Part shown: piece after piece, positions 8,561-17,089 of the stretch
How the letters are laid out: each line of letters begins with the position of its first letter
Position numbering within the stretch: position 1 is the stretch's first letter
Source: Nocardia altamirensis NBRC 108246
Lineage (GTDB): Bacteria; Actinomycetota; Actinomycetes; Mycobacteriales; Mycobacteriaceae
Direction of reading: 5' to 3'
DNA length: 57,668 bases
Assembly: GCF_001612685.1 (NCBI RefSeq)
Contig: NZ_BDAY01000079.1
Coordinates: 1-57,668 of the forward strand
Made by a program: the position numbers and the translations under genes
Notes under the pieces: model-generated
The model's input: only the letters and a program-made list of their open reading frames with translations
What the model was told of the DNA's origin: nothing
The model's database searches: none

Positions 8561-9355
8561 ATGACCACCACTCTCGAGCTCGCGCCCCGCCGGACTCCGA
8601 CGCTGCGCCCGTACCTCGCCACGACCTCGCGCATTCTGCGCCAGCTCCGCAACGACCGTCGCACCGTCGCGATGATCGTTGTGGTGCCCGCGCTGCTGAT
8701 GACGTTGCTGTACTTCATCTATCAGGACACGCCGACGAACCCGCTCAACCCGGTCTCGCTGTTCGATCGGGTCGGCATCACCATGCTCGGCATCCTGCCG
8801 TTCATCGTGATGTTCCTGATCACCGCGATCGCGATGCAGCGCGAACGCACCTCGGGCACCTTGGAGCGGCTGCTCACCACGCCGCTGGCAAAGCTCGATC
8901 TGCTGGGCGGCTATGGAACCGCGTTCTCGGTGGCCGCGGCCGCGCAGGCGGCGGTAGCGTTCCTCGTATCGTTCGGCCTGCTCGGTCTCGATGCGGCGGG
9001 GAGTCCCGGATGGGTGGTGTTGATCGCTATGGTCGATGCCGTGTGTGGTGTGGCTTTGGGTCTGCTGGCGAGCGCGTTCGCGCGCACCGAATTTCAGGCG
9101 GTTCAGTTCATGCCGGTGGTGGTGGCGCCGCAGATCTTCCTGTGCGGCTTGCTCGTTCCGCGTGGGCAACTACCCGGCTGGCTGGAAGGGATCAGCAACG
9201 TGATGCCGCTGAGCTATGCGGTCGATGCGCTGCAAGAAGTTTCGGTGCATCCGCATGCGACCGGCAGGATGTGGCTCGACTTGGCGGTGGTCGCCGGATT
9301 CACTGTCGTTGCCTTGTGCCTCGGCGCCGCGACACTACGGCGGCGCACTCAGTGA
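8561..9355 (+). CDS. ABC-2 type exporter permease
   Basis: Membrane subunit of 264 residues with six predicted hydrophobic segments, first at about 42-63 after a cytosolic arginine-rich N terminus. ALLMTLLYFIYQ, RTSGTLERLLTTPL and QFMPVVVAPQIFLCGLLVPR are typical of ABC-2 permeases such as DrrB. It starts 52 bases after the ATPase gene, and its stop overlaps the regulator's GTG start by four bases. It should pair with the upstream ATPase to export an unidentified substrate. Confidence 0.94.
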   Translation: MTTTLELAPRRTPTLRPYLATTSRILRQLRNDRRTVAMIVVVPALLMTLLYFIYQDTPTNPLNPVSLFDRVGITMLGILPFIVMFLITAIAMQRERTSGTLERLLTTPLAKLDLLGGYGTAFSVAAAAQAAVAFLVSFGLLGLDAAGSPGWVVLIAMVDAVCGVALGLLASAFARTEFQAVQFMPVVVAPQIFLCGLLVPRGQLPGWLEGISNVMPLSYAVDALQEVSVHPHATGRMWLDLAVVAGFTVVALCLGAATLRRRTQ

Positions 9356-10014
9356 CGGAAGCCAATGGCGCCGAGGACCGCACCGGACGCACCGGACGCA
9401 GGCCGGGGCAGTCCGGTGCGCGCGAGGCGATTCTGCAGGCGGCGCGGATTCGGTTCTCGGAGGGCGGATTCGACAAAACGTCCATCCGCGCGATCGCCGG
9501 CGACGCGGGCGTGGACCCGGCGCTGGTCCATCACTACTTCGGGAACAAACAGAAATTGTTCGGCGCGGTGGTCCAGCTGCCGGTGGATCCGGAGGTCGCG
9601 CTGGTCCCTGTCAACGAGGCGCCGTTGGATCAGCTCGGTGAGCACATCCTCCGGACCGTCCTCACCGTGTGGGACTCCCCCGCGGGCCCCGGCATCGTCG
9701 CGATGGTCCGCAGCATCATTTCGGGCGCGGATGTCGCCTTGGCGCGCACCTTCATTCTCGAGGTCGTCCTCGAACGGGTTCGCCTGCGCATCGCCACCCC
9801 CGAGGACGACGGCCGTTTCCGGGTCTCGCTCGTCGCCACTCAAATGATGGGCGTCCTGATGAGCAGGAAGCTCATCGAATTGGAACCGATCGCCTCGACA
9901 CCCATCGATGACATCGTCACCGCCGTAGCCCCCACCATTCAGCGCTACCTGACCGGCGAAATAGGTCCTCCCCCAACCAAACCCGCCCCGGCTCGCAAGT
10001 CCCGGCGGACCTGA
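9352..10014 (+). CDS. TetR-family repressor of the ABC exporter
   Basis: DNA-binding regulator of 220 residues. The N-terminal helix-turn-helix region reads REAILQAARIRFSEGGFDKTSIRAIAGDAGVDPALVHHYFGNKQKLF (about 22-68), a textbook TetR N-domain; the C-terminal ligand domain resembles the TetR_C_17 type. The GTG start at 9352 overlaps the permease stop as GTGA, showing translational coupling. The expected binding sites are the paired AATTCA-N8-TGAATT repeats at 7732-7767, which would make the operon self-repressing. The inducer is unknown. Confidence 0.93.
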   Translation: MTEANGAEDRTGRTGRRPGQSGAREAILQAARIRFSEGGFDKTSIRAIAGDAGVDPALVHHYFGNKQKLFGAVVQLPVDPEVALVPVNEAPLDQLGEHILRTVLTVWDSPAGPGIVAMVRSIISGADVALARTFILEVVLERVRLRIATPEDDGRFRVSLVATQMMGVLMSRKLIELEPIASTPIDDIVTAVAPTIQRYLTGEIGPPPTKPAPARKSRRT

Positions 10015-10059
10015 CCACCACCCGCCGCCCGTTCGACGCTGGATCAACGGCGGAGGCGC

Positions 10060-10290
10060 TCAGTTTTCGACGGGCTGCTCGATGAAGTCGGCGTGTTCGG
10101 CGTCGGTGACGTCGCGGGCCTCATCGATGAGCAGGACGGGGATGCCGTTGTCGATGGGGTATGCGCGGCGCAGGCGCGGGTTGTAGAGGACGGTGCCCTC
10201 GGTGGCGCGGACCAGCAGCAGCGGGCCCTTGTCCTGGGGGCAGGCCAGCAGGCTCAACAGCGTGGCGTCCAAGGTGGTGTGCTCCGGCAT
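10060..10290 (-). CDS. Trm112/YcaR-like small protein
   Basis: Protein of 76 residues from the Trm112p-like family (UPF0434). The N-terminal SLLACPQDKGPL keeps one cysteine of the ancestral zinc site, and RRAYPIDNGIPVLLIDEAR is the family's conserved second half. Family members bind or activate methyltransferases in eukaryotes and archaea; the bacterial role is not established. It is on the same strand as gtrA, downstream of it by 10 bases, so it may be the last gene of the glycosylation operon by position only. Confidence 0.88.
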   Translation of the reverse strand: MPEHTTLDATLLSLLACPQDKGPLLLVRATEGTVLYNPRLRRAYPIDNGIPVLLIDEARDVTDAEHADFIEQPVEN

Positions 10291-10300
10291 GACCGAAAAC

Positions 10301-10879
10301 CTACCCGACGGCGTCGTCCGCTTCGACCGCCGGTCGCCGCCGGAACGAGATGTGGCGGTGGCCGAAGTAGCTGGCGACGGCGACCAGGCCCATCACCACG
10401 ACCGCCGCGGGCTTGTCGGGGAAGTGCCAGACCGAGACGGCCAGCTCGAGCAGCAGCATATTCAGCAGCAGCCCACCGGAATTGACGGCGACGAACCGCA
10501 GGAAGTCCCGGATCAGATGGCCGCGCACCCGGAACACCAGGGTCCGGTGCAGCACGAACGCGACAACGATGCTGACCGCGTAGGCGGCGGCCACCGCGAC
10601 CGACGGCGGCACGTTGTCGCCGAGCACCGCCAACCAGACCACGGTCATGCCGATGCCCATCGCGGTGTTGAAGGCGCCGACCCCCGCGAACGCGACCTCC
10701 TGCCGACGCACGAGACGCAACAGCGGTCCGGCTTTGGCGGGCTCGACCGCGCCGAGCGCACCGACTCCGCCGCTCATCGCATCGCCGGTCACGGCGAGCC
10801 GACCTGGGCCGTCCGGCGTCTGCCGGGCTGCGCCCTCCGCGCTCGGACTCGACCCGTTCGAGTCACCCGACGCCCGCAT
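10301..10879 (-). CDS. GtrA-family membrane protein, probable lipid-linked sugar flippase
   Basis: A GtrA domain of about 125 residues with four hydrophobic helices: VAFAGVGAFNTAMGIGMTVVW, VAVAAAYAVSIVVAFVLHRTLVF, FLRFVAVNSGGLLLNMLLLEL and AAVVVMGLVAVASYFGHRHISF. GtrA proteins are thought to move polyprenyl-phosphate-linked sugars across the membrane. The start is uncertain: ATG at 10879 gives 192 residues with a disordered N terminus, and ATG at 10777 gives 158 residues. No clear ribosome site decides it. It follows two YfhO-like genes on the same strand, which fits a three-component glycan-modifying system. Confidence 0.85.
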   Translation of the reverse strand: MRASGDSNGSSPSAEGAARQTPDGPGRLAVTGDAMSGGVGALGAVEPAKAGPLLRLVRRQEVAFAGVGAFNTAMGIGMTVVWLAVLGDNVPPSVAVAAAYAVSIVVAFVLHRTLVFRVRGHLIRDFLRFVAVNSGGLLLNMLLLELAVSVWHFPDKPAAVVVMGLVAVASYFGHRHISFRRRPAVEADDAVG

Positions 10880-11086
10880 GGCACGCACCACTACCGCCTC
10901 ATCGCCACCCGCGGACACCTTGCCGCGGTCATCGTCGTAATCCACTAGGCGCCCACCTCCAGTCGCGCCAGGCACTCTATCGCCCTCACCGTCCAGCGCA
11001 ACGCCGGGCGCACCGATAAGCCCACACTCGACGCCCTCGCGCGAGGCCGCCGATCGAGCACCCGACCCCGCGCAACACATCCCACG

Positions 11087-13330
11087 TCAGCGGGTCGAGT
11101 CCACCAGGTCGGGTTGGGGGGTTGGGGGTTCGGTTGTTTCGGTGGGGTTGGGGTTTTCGGCATCGCGGCGGCGACTTCGGATGTAGGCCCACTGGAGGAC
11201 GCCGGCGCCGAGGAGGCCGAGGAGGGCGGCGGCGACGCCGAGTTGCCAGCCGGGTGGGCGCCAGCTCACTTGCAGGTCGCCGTCCTTTGTGCCTGCCGGG
11301 ATGTCTACTGCGAGGAAGGTTTTCGCGATCAGGCGGGTGGGGATTTCGCGGCCGTCGAGGGTCGCGTGGTAGCCGGGCCAGCCGAGGCGGGCGAAGACGA
11401 CGGGTCCGCCGGTTTCCGAGGTGACGCGCACCCGGCTGGTCAGGTCGGATTCGCTGACCGAGGTCGCGGTGCCGCCCGCCACGTCGGCGACCCGCCCGTT
11501 GCGGGTCGAGGCGAGTCCGTCGACGCGTTCGAGCACCGAGATGTACTGCTCGTGTCCCGGGTAGTCGACCCACTTCCAGCCGTCGGGTGCGGGCTGCTCG
11601 CGTGCATCGGGGTACAGCGCGCGGTGCAGCACGACCCGGTCGACCTTCATCAGGTCGACGATGGTCCGGCCGGTGGACGGTTCGACCGCGAACGCCCTGC
11701 GGTACGCGTCCGGGCACACGCTGGTGTCCCACAGCATGCACAGCGTCTCGCCGAACCAGAAGTGACCGTTTGGCGTGTAACCGCTGACGTAGGTCAGCTC
11801 GAGGTCCTTGGCGTAGTTGCCGAAAACGAGCGAGCCGTACGCGCCGCGCAAGTTCCTCTCGTCGTGCGGAATCCGTCCTCGATCAGCGAGTTGCAGTGTG
11901 GTGCCTGGGAAGTCGGGGAAGGCCGCCTTCATCTCGGAGCGGTTGGTCGGCAGGTTCCAGCCCATCGGGGTCGGCTGCGCGGCATGCACCTGGACGTAGG
12001 CGATCGGGAAAACAGCGACGAGCGTGAGCACGCAGGCCGCGACCGTCCCCCTGGTCCGCCCGAGCCACACCACCGCGGCCCCGAGCGCGGCCACCGCGAG
12101 CGCCGCGACCACATGCCAGCCCAGCTCGCGCGGAGCCGCAGAGAACGACCGCACGAACAGCAGCCCGATCAGCACGCCCGCCGCGATGCCGCGCCGCCGC
12201 CATCCGTCGAAGGTGGCGAACCGGCCGAGCAGCACACACACCAACACCAGCAGCCCGAGCGCCACCATCGGCAGCACGCGGGCAGGCCAGCGCAGCGGCC
12301 CGATCGCGCCGGGCCCCGCGGTCCACATCAACGCCATGATCGCGAACAACGCGATCGCAGTGAATTCCCGCCAGCTTTCCCGCGCCTTGCGCCAGTCGAT
12401 GAACGCCAGCGCCGGGATCAGGAACCAGGCGATGTACACCACCGGCATCGGCTGCACGTACCCCCACCACGAGTTGTACGCGGGCAACGTGCTCGGCAGG
12501 CTGGCGTTGAGCGACTCCGACCACGGCACGGTCAGGAACTGATCGTTGTTGATCTGCGCGGTGCCGCGCCAGGTCACCTTCGCCGACAGCATGCTCGGCA
12601 GATAGGTGGCCAGCCCGGCGGCCGCAGCGCACGCGGCCGCGGCGAGCAGCCGCAGCGACGGCGCCCATTTGCGTTGGTAGACAACCTCACCGACCGCCAC
12701 CGCGCCGATCATCAACCCGGCTTCGACCGCGGGAAAGATGTATTGCACGGAGATGGCCAGGTACAGGAACACGACCGTCGGAATCGGTCCACTGCGTCCC
12801 CGCGCATACCGCACTCCGGAGGCCCACGCGTGCGCCAGCCACGCGGTGCCGACGAACGCGGTGTACCAACTGGCCTCGTCGAAGAACAGCAGCCAGCCGG
12901 TGAACGGAATCGAGATGCCCGCGACCGCGGCCCACGGCGCCTTGGACCCGTATTCCAAGCAGATCCGGTACACGCCGAGCCCGAGGACGACCGCGAAGAT
13001 CAGCTTCACCACGGTGGCGTAGAGCGCGACGTTGTCCACCGAGGGCGCGATCAGATCGATCAGCAGCTGCGGCGGGTTCAGCAGGCCCGCTTCCTCGATG
13101 GTGTAGTTGCCCGCCATCCAGTGCTCGGGGACCATCGACGGGAATTGCCCGTTGCGCAGTCGATTTCCGAGCATCACCCACAACGGCGCGTACTGCGATT
13201 CGGTGTCGTCGGTGTAGAAATGCCGCACGTTGGCCAGCAGGACGGCACCGTACCCGGCGATCACGCCGAGCGCGGTGACGAGGCCCCACGTGTACACATC
13301 CCGCCGGGCGAGGGCGTTGCTTTCCACCAC
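11087..13330 (-). CDS. YfhO-like GT-C fold membrane glycosyltransferase, copy 1
   Basis: Large membrane protein of 747 residues with about 12 hydrophobic segments and a C-terminal extracytoplasmic region ending in one more helix (about 700-720). The first loop has HFYTDDTESQYAPLW with acidic residues typical of GT-C active sites; the C-terminal FARLGWPGYHATLDGREIP matches the YfhO-type beta domain. In Bacillus and Listeria, YfhO-like proteins transfer sugars from polyprenyl phosphate, made by a GtrB/CsbB-type enzyme, onto cell-wall polymers. It is a tandem paralogue of the next gene upstream, 12 bases away. GTG start. Confidence 0.85.
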   Translation of the reverse strand: MVESNALARRDVYTWGLVTALGVIAGYGAVLLANVRHFYTDDTESQYAPLWVMLGNRLRNGQFPSMVPEHWMAGNYTIEEAGLLNPPQLLIDLIAPSVDNVALYATVVKLIFAVVLGLGVYRICLEYGSKAPWAAVAGISIPFTGWLLFFDEASWYTAFVGTAWLAHAWASGVRYARGRSGPIPTVVFLYLAISVQYIFPAVEAGLMIGAVAVGEVVYQRKWAPSLRLLAAAACAAAAGLATYLPSMLSAKVTWRGTAQINNDQFLTVPWSESLNASLPSTLPAYNSWWGYVQPMPVVYIAWFLIPALAFIDWRKARESWREFTAIALFAIMALMWTAGPGAIGPLRWPARVLPMVALGLLVLVCVLLGRFATFDGWRRRGIAAGVLIGLLFVRSFSAAPRELGWHVVAALAVAALGAAVVWLGRTRGTVAACVLTLVAVFPIAYVQVHAAQPTPMGWNLPTNRSEMKAAFPDFPGTTLQLADRGRIPHDERNLRGAYGSLVFGNYAKDLELTYVSGYTPNGHFWFGETLCMLWDTSVCPDAYRRAFAVEPSTGRTIVDLMKVDRVVLHRALYPDAREQPAPDGWKWVDYPGHEQYISVLERVDGLASTRNGRVADVAGGTATSVSESDLTSRVRVTSETGGPVVFARLGWPGYHATLDGREIPTRLIAKTFLAVDIPAGTKDGDLQVSWRPPGWQLGVAAALLGLLGAGVLQWAYIRSRRRDAENPNPTETTEPPTPQPDLVDSTR

Positions 13331-13342
13331 GAGTTCCAGACC

Positions 13343-15709
13343 CTACAGTGCCGACGCCTGCGCTTGGGTATGCCGCCGCGACCGCACGTACAGCCACTGC
13401 AGCACACCGACGCCGAGCACACCGAGCGCCAGCGCGCCGATACCGATCTTCCAACCGGGCGGACGCCAGGTGAGCACCAGCTCGGCATTCTGGGTTCCGG
13501 CCGGAACATCCACCGCGACAAACGATTTCGCCACCGTGGTGATCGGAATCTGCTTGCCGTCCAAGGTCACCCGATAGCCGGGCCAGCCGAGGCGGGCGAA
13601 CACCACCTTGCCGCCTGCCTGCGAGCTGACCCGCACCCGACTGGTGGTGTCGGTCTCCGAAATCGACTCCGCCGTCACGTTCTTGGCGTCCGCGACCCGG
13701 CCGTTGACCGTAGAGATCGGGCCGTCGATTCGTTCGAGCACCGAGATGTAGCGCTCGTGGCCCGGGTAGTCCACCCACTTCCAGCCCTCCGGCGCAGGCT
13801 GCTGCCGCGCGTCCGGGAACAGGGCGCGTTGCAGCACAACCCGATCCAGCTTCATCAGATCGACCAGCGTGCGCTTGGTGGTCTGCTCCGGTGCGAACAT
13901 CCGCCGGAGCGCATCGGGGCAGACGCTGCTGTCCCAGCGCATGCACAGCAGCTCACCGAAGTAGAAGTGGCCGGTCGGCGTGTAGCCGTTGACGTAGCTC
14001 AACTCCAGCGACTTGGCGTAGTTGCCGAAAACCAGGGAGCCGTAGGCGCCGTCGAGGCTCTTGTCCCCCGGCTGCAGCAGGCCGCGCTCGGCGAGTTGCA
14101 ATGTGGTGCCGGGGAAGTCGGGGAACGCGGCTTGTGCGTCGGAGCGGTTGGTCGGCAGGTTCCAGGTCATCGGCGTCGGCTGTGCGGCCCGCACCTGGAA
14201 GAACGCGATCGGGAACATCGCGACGATGACGAGCACACACGCCAGCGCGACACCCTTGGTGCGATCCAGCCACACCACCGCGGCCCCGAGCGCGGCAACC
14301 ACGGCAACCGCGAGCAGATGCCAGACCACCTGATGCGGATCGGCGGAGAACGTCCGCACCAGCAGCAGCAGGAGCAGCACGCCCGCGGCGATGCTTCGAG
14401 TCTTCAGATCCTTCGTCGTCGCGTACCGCCCGAGCAGCACGCACACCAGGACGAGCAGCGCGATCGCCAGCATCGGCAGCACCCGGACCGGCCAACGCAG
14501 CGGTCCGATGGTGCCGGGCCCGGCCGACCACATCAGCATGATGACCCCGAAGATCACCACCCCGGAAAGCTCGCGCCAGAACTCCTTGGCACGGCCCCAG
14601 TCGATGAACGCCAGCGCGGGAACGAGGAACCACGCGATATACGTGACCGGCATCGGCTGCACGTACCCCCACCAGGAGGTGAACGCAGGCATCGAGCTCG
14701 GCAGGCTGGCATTCAGCGATTCCGACCACGGCACCGTGAGGAACTGGTCGTTGATGATCTCCATGGTGCCGCGCCAGGTCACCTTGGCCGAGAGCATGCT
14801 CGGCAGGAAGGTCAGCAGACCCGCGAGTCCGGCACACCCGCCGACGATGGCCAGCCGCAGCACCGGCAGCCATTTGCGTTGCCGGACAAGCTCACTCACC
14901 GCCACCGCGAGCAGCATCAGCGCAGCCTCGACCGCAGGGAAGATGTACTGCGTCGAGATGGTCAGATACAGATAGACGAAGACCGGGATCGGCCCGCCCT
15001 GCCCACGCGTGTACCGCACCGACGACGCCCACGCGTGCACCATCCAGGCGGTGCCGGTGAGCGCCGTAAACCAGCTGGCTTCGTCGAAGAACAGGAAGAA
15101 ACCCGACAGCGGGAACGCGACACCCGCCACCGCCGACCAGGCGGGCCGCCCGCCGTAGGCGAGGCAGATGCGGTAGACGCCGAGCGCGGCGATGATCGCG
15201 AAGACCAGCTTGACCACGGTGGCGTACAGCGCCATGTTGTCGACGGACGGCGCGATCAGATCGATCAGCAGCTGCGGCGGGTTGAACAGGCCCGCGTCGT
15301 CCATCGTGTTGTTGCCCGACATCCACCGTTCGGGGACGAGCACCGGGAAGGTGCCGTCGCGCAGGGCGCGGCCGAGGCCGATCCACAGTCCGGTGTACTG
15401 GGATTCGGTGTCGTCGGTGTAGAAGTGCCTGGCGTTGGCGAGCAGGACCGCAAGGTAGCCGACGAGCACGCCGAGCGCGGTGATCGCGCCCCAGCGGTAG
15501 ATCTCGCGGCGGGAGGTGCCGTCGTCCGATCCGGTGGTGGTCTCGGCCGCGGCGACGGCACTCGGATCGGTAGCAGCGTGAGCGGCCGACTCGGCAGTGG
15601 TTCCGTTCGCACCAGCGGTCACGGCCGCCCCGGTGGCGACCTCCCCTGCGGTGGTCGTGACCTCGGCGGACCCCGGGTGCGTCACCCTCGACACTGCACT
15701 TTCCGTCAC
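13343..15709 (-). CDS. YfhO-like GT-C fold membrane glycosyltransferase, copy 2
   Basis: Paralogue of copy 1, 788 residues, with an added N-terminal low-complexity Ala/Thr/Gly stretch (about 1-65). The conserved blocks are the same: HFYTDDTESQYTGLW, NPPQLLIDLIAPSVDN, KVTWRGT, NDQFLTVPWSESLNASLPS, SWWGYVQPMPV, FPDFPGTTLQLAERG and WPGYRVTLDGKQIP. The sequence just before both GTG starts is also alike (GTAGGGT then GAACTC), so the duplication included the initiation region. Likely a GT-C enzyme using a polyprenyl-linked sugar. It is divergent from the GtrB-like gene and transcribed with copy 1 and probably gtrA. Confidence 0.86.
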   Translation of the reverse strand: MTESAVSRVTHPGSAEVTTTAGEVATGAAVTAGANGTTAESAAHAATDPSAVAAAETTTGSDDGTSRREIYRWGAITALGVLVGYLAVLLANARHFYTDDTESQYTGLWIGLGRALRDGTFPVLVPERWMSGNNTMDDAGLFNPPQLLIDLIAPSVDNMALYATVVKLVFAIIAALGVYRICLAYGGRPAWSAVAGVAFPLSGFFLFFDEASWFTALTGTAWMVHAWASSVRYTRGQGGPIPVFVYLYLTISTQYIFPAVEAALMLLAVAVSELVRQRKWLPVLRLAIVGGCAGLAGLLTFLPSMLSAKVTWRGTMEIINDQFLTVPWSESLNASLPSSMPAFTSWWGYVQPMPVTYIAWFLVPALAFIDWGRAKEFWRELSGVVIFGVIMLMWSAGPGTIGPLRWPVRVLPMLAIALLVLVCVLLGRYATTKDLKTRSIAAGVLLLLLLVRTFSADPHQVVWHLLAVAVVAALGAAVVWLDRTKGVALACVLVIVAMFPIAFFQVRAAQPTPMTWNLPTNRSDAQAAFPDFPGTTLQLAERGLLQPGDKSLDGAYGSLVFGNYAKSLELSYVNGYTPTGHFYFGELLCMRWDSSVCPDALRRMFAPEQTTKRTLVDLMKLDRVVLQRALFPDARQQPAPEGWKWVDYPGHERYISVLERIDGPISTVNGRVADAKNVTAESISETDTTSRVRVSSQAGGKVVFARLGWPGYRVTLDGKQIPITTVAKSFVAVDVPAGTQNAELVLTWRPPGWKIGIGALALGVLGVGVLQWLYVRSRRHTQAQASAL

Positions 15710-15868
15710 GAGTTCAGAACCCTACACAGCGGTGTGCTGCTTGGCATCCGGCCGCCGCCGCGATCATGATGGGGGGATGTACGGCGGCGGCGGTAGCTCG
15801 CGTAACCATAGGGGGACCTGCGGACTCGGTGTGGGTTCCTGCCCCGAATTCCGAAACCCGCACCATGC

Positions 15869-15874
15869 TAGAGT
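15869..15874 (+). promoter_or_regulatory. Possible extended -10 element for the GtrB-like gene
   Basis: TGC followed by TAGAGT fits an actinobacterial extended -10 and lies 72 bases before the GtrB-like start, in the 237-base divergent region. No good -35 is seen. The rest of the divergent region shows no operator I can recognise. Confidence 0.3.
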
Positions 15875-15946
15875 TCTGCACGGCTCGGGCTCTGCTGTTC
15901 CGCGGGGCATACCGGCACGCACCGTCATCGAAAGTCGATCCAGCTG

Positions 15947-17089
15947 ATGCCGATTCCCACCACCCGTACGCCGAGCACGGACGCCGCGCCGCTCGGCCAC
16001 TCGCCCCGGCCACAGGGCATATCCGTGGTCGTCCCCATCTATCGGGGCGAGGACACCATCGGCGGACTGGTCGCCGAGCTGCATCAGCTCACCAGCCCCA
16101 CCACGACGCCGGGCGGCGCCACCTTCCAGATCAACGAGATCATCCTCGTGCACGACCGCGGACCGGACCAGTCCGACGTGGTCATGCAGGAGCTGGAGCA
16201 GGCCTACCCCGAGGTGCGCACCATCTGGCTGAGCCGCAACTTCGGGCAGGACGCGGCGACCATCGCGGGCATGTCGGCGGCGGGCGGCGACTGGATCGTC
16301 ACGATGGACGAGGACGGCCAGCACGATCCCCGCTTCATCGCCGACTTCCTGGACGCGGCGCTGGCCGAGCGCGCCGAACTGGTCTATTCGAAGCCGACCA
16401 ACACCAGGCCGCACGGCTTCCTGCGCAACCTCACCTCGCGCGGTGCGAAGCTGGTGCTCGCGACGCTGTTCGCGTTCCCCGACTCCACCCGCTTCGAAAG
16501 CTTCCGGCTGATCCGCGGCGCCATCGGTCGTCAGCTGGCCGAGGTCGCGTCCAACGGCGTCTACCTCGATGTCGCGCTCACCTGGGTGGTCGGCAATGTC
16601 GCGCAGGTGCCGGTGGTGTTGCGCGCCGAGGGCCGTGAGGAATCCGGCTACAACTACCGTCGCCTCTTCTCGCTGTTCTGGAAGATGGTGCTGTGCAGCG
16701 GAACTCGCGGCCTGCGGTTGGTGAGCATGCTCGGTGTCACGCTCGGGCTCGGTGGCGGCGTGATGGCCGCCGTCATCGTGTACGAGGCGCTCACCACCGA
16801 TAATTGGGCGCCAGAGGGCTGGGCCTCGATGATCGTCGTGCTGCTGCTCGTCTCCGGCGCGATCCTGTTCTCGCTCGGCCTCATCGCCGAATACCTCGGG
16901 GTGGCTTTGCATATCCTCGTCGGCAAGCCGCTGTACCTCACCGTCGATTCACCGACGCCGCGCCCGGCCGACCGACAAGCGGTGCCGCTCGCGAACGGCA
17001 CGGCGGACCACGCCGCCAACGGCACCGCGGACACGCGCCATTTAGCAACGACCACATCGAACAGAGGAAACGACCGGGTTGAGCACTGA
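15947..17089 (+). CDS. GtrB/CsbB-like polyprenyl-phosphate glycosyltransferase (GT2)
   Basis: Family 2 glycosyltransferase of 380 residues that should load a nucleotide-activated sugar onto polyprenyl phosphate at the inner membrane face. The GT2 domain begins ISVVVPIYRGED (about 25), contains TIWLSRNFGQDAATIAGMSAAGGDWIVTMDEDGQHDP (DED as the DxD metal motif, about 98-134), and is followed by two C-terminal membrane helices (about 258-280 and 293-318), the standard GtrB layout. The tail after about 330 is low complexity. The 3' end overlaps the aminotransferase gene by 11 bases. It probably supplies the donor for one or both YfhO-like proteins. Confidence 0.92.
   Translation: MPIPTTRTPSTDAAPLGHSPRPQGISVVVPIYRGEDTIGGLVAELHQLTSPTTTPGGATFQINEIILVHDRGPDQSDVVMQELEQAYPEVRTIWLSRNFGQDAATIAGMSAAGGDWIVTMDEDGQHDPRFIADFLDAALAERAELVYSKPTNTRPHGFLRNLTSRGAKLVLATLFAFPDSTRFESFRLIRGAIGRQLAEVASNGVYLDVALTWVVGNVAQVPVVLRAEGREESGYNYRRLFSLFWKMVLCSGTRGLRLVSMLGVTLGLGGGVMAAVIVYEALTTDNWAPEGWASMIVVLLLVSGAILFSLGLIAEYLGVALHILVGKPLYLTVDSPTPRPADRQAVPLANGTADHAANGTADTRHLATTTSNRGNDRVEH

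Noticed and set aside
11114..15769. 1,551-codon open frame on the plus strand
   Set aside because: It is an antisense shadow of the two YfhO-like genes. The translation is rich in Arg, His, Gly and Gln, with no domain, as expected for a GC-rich complement.
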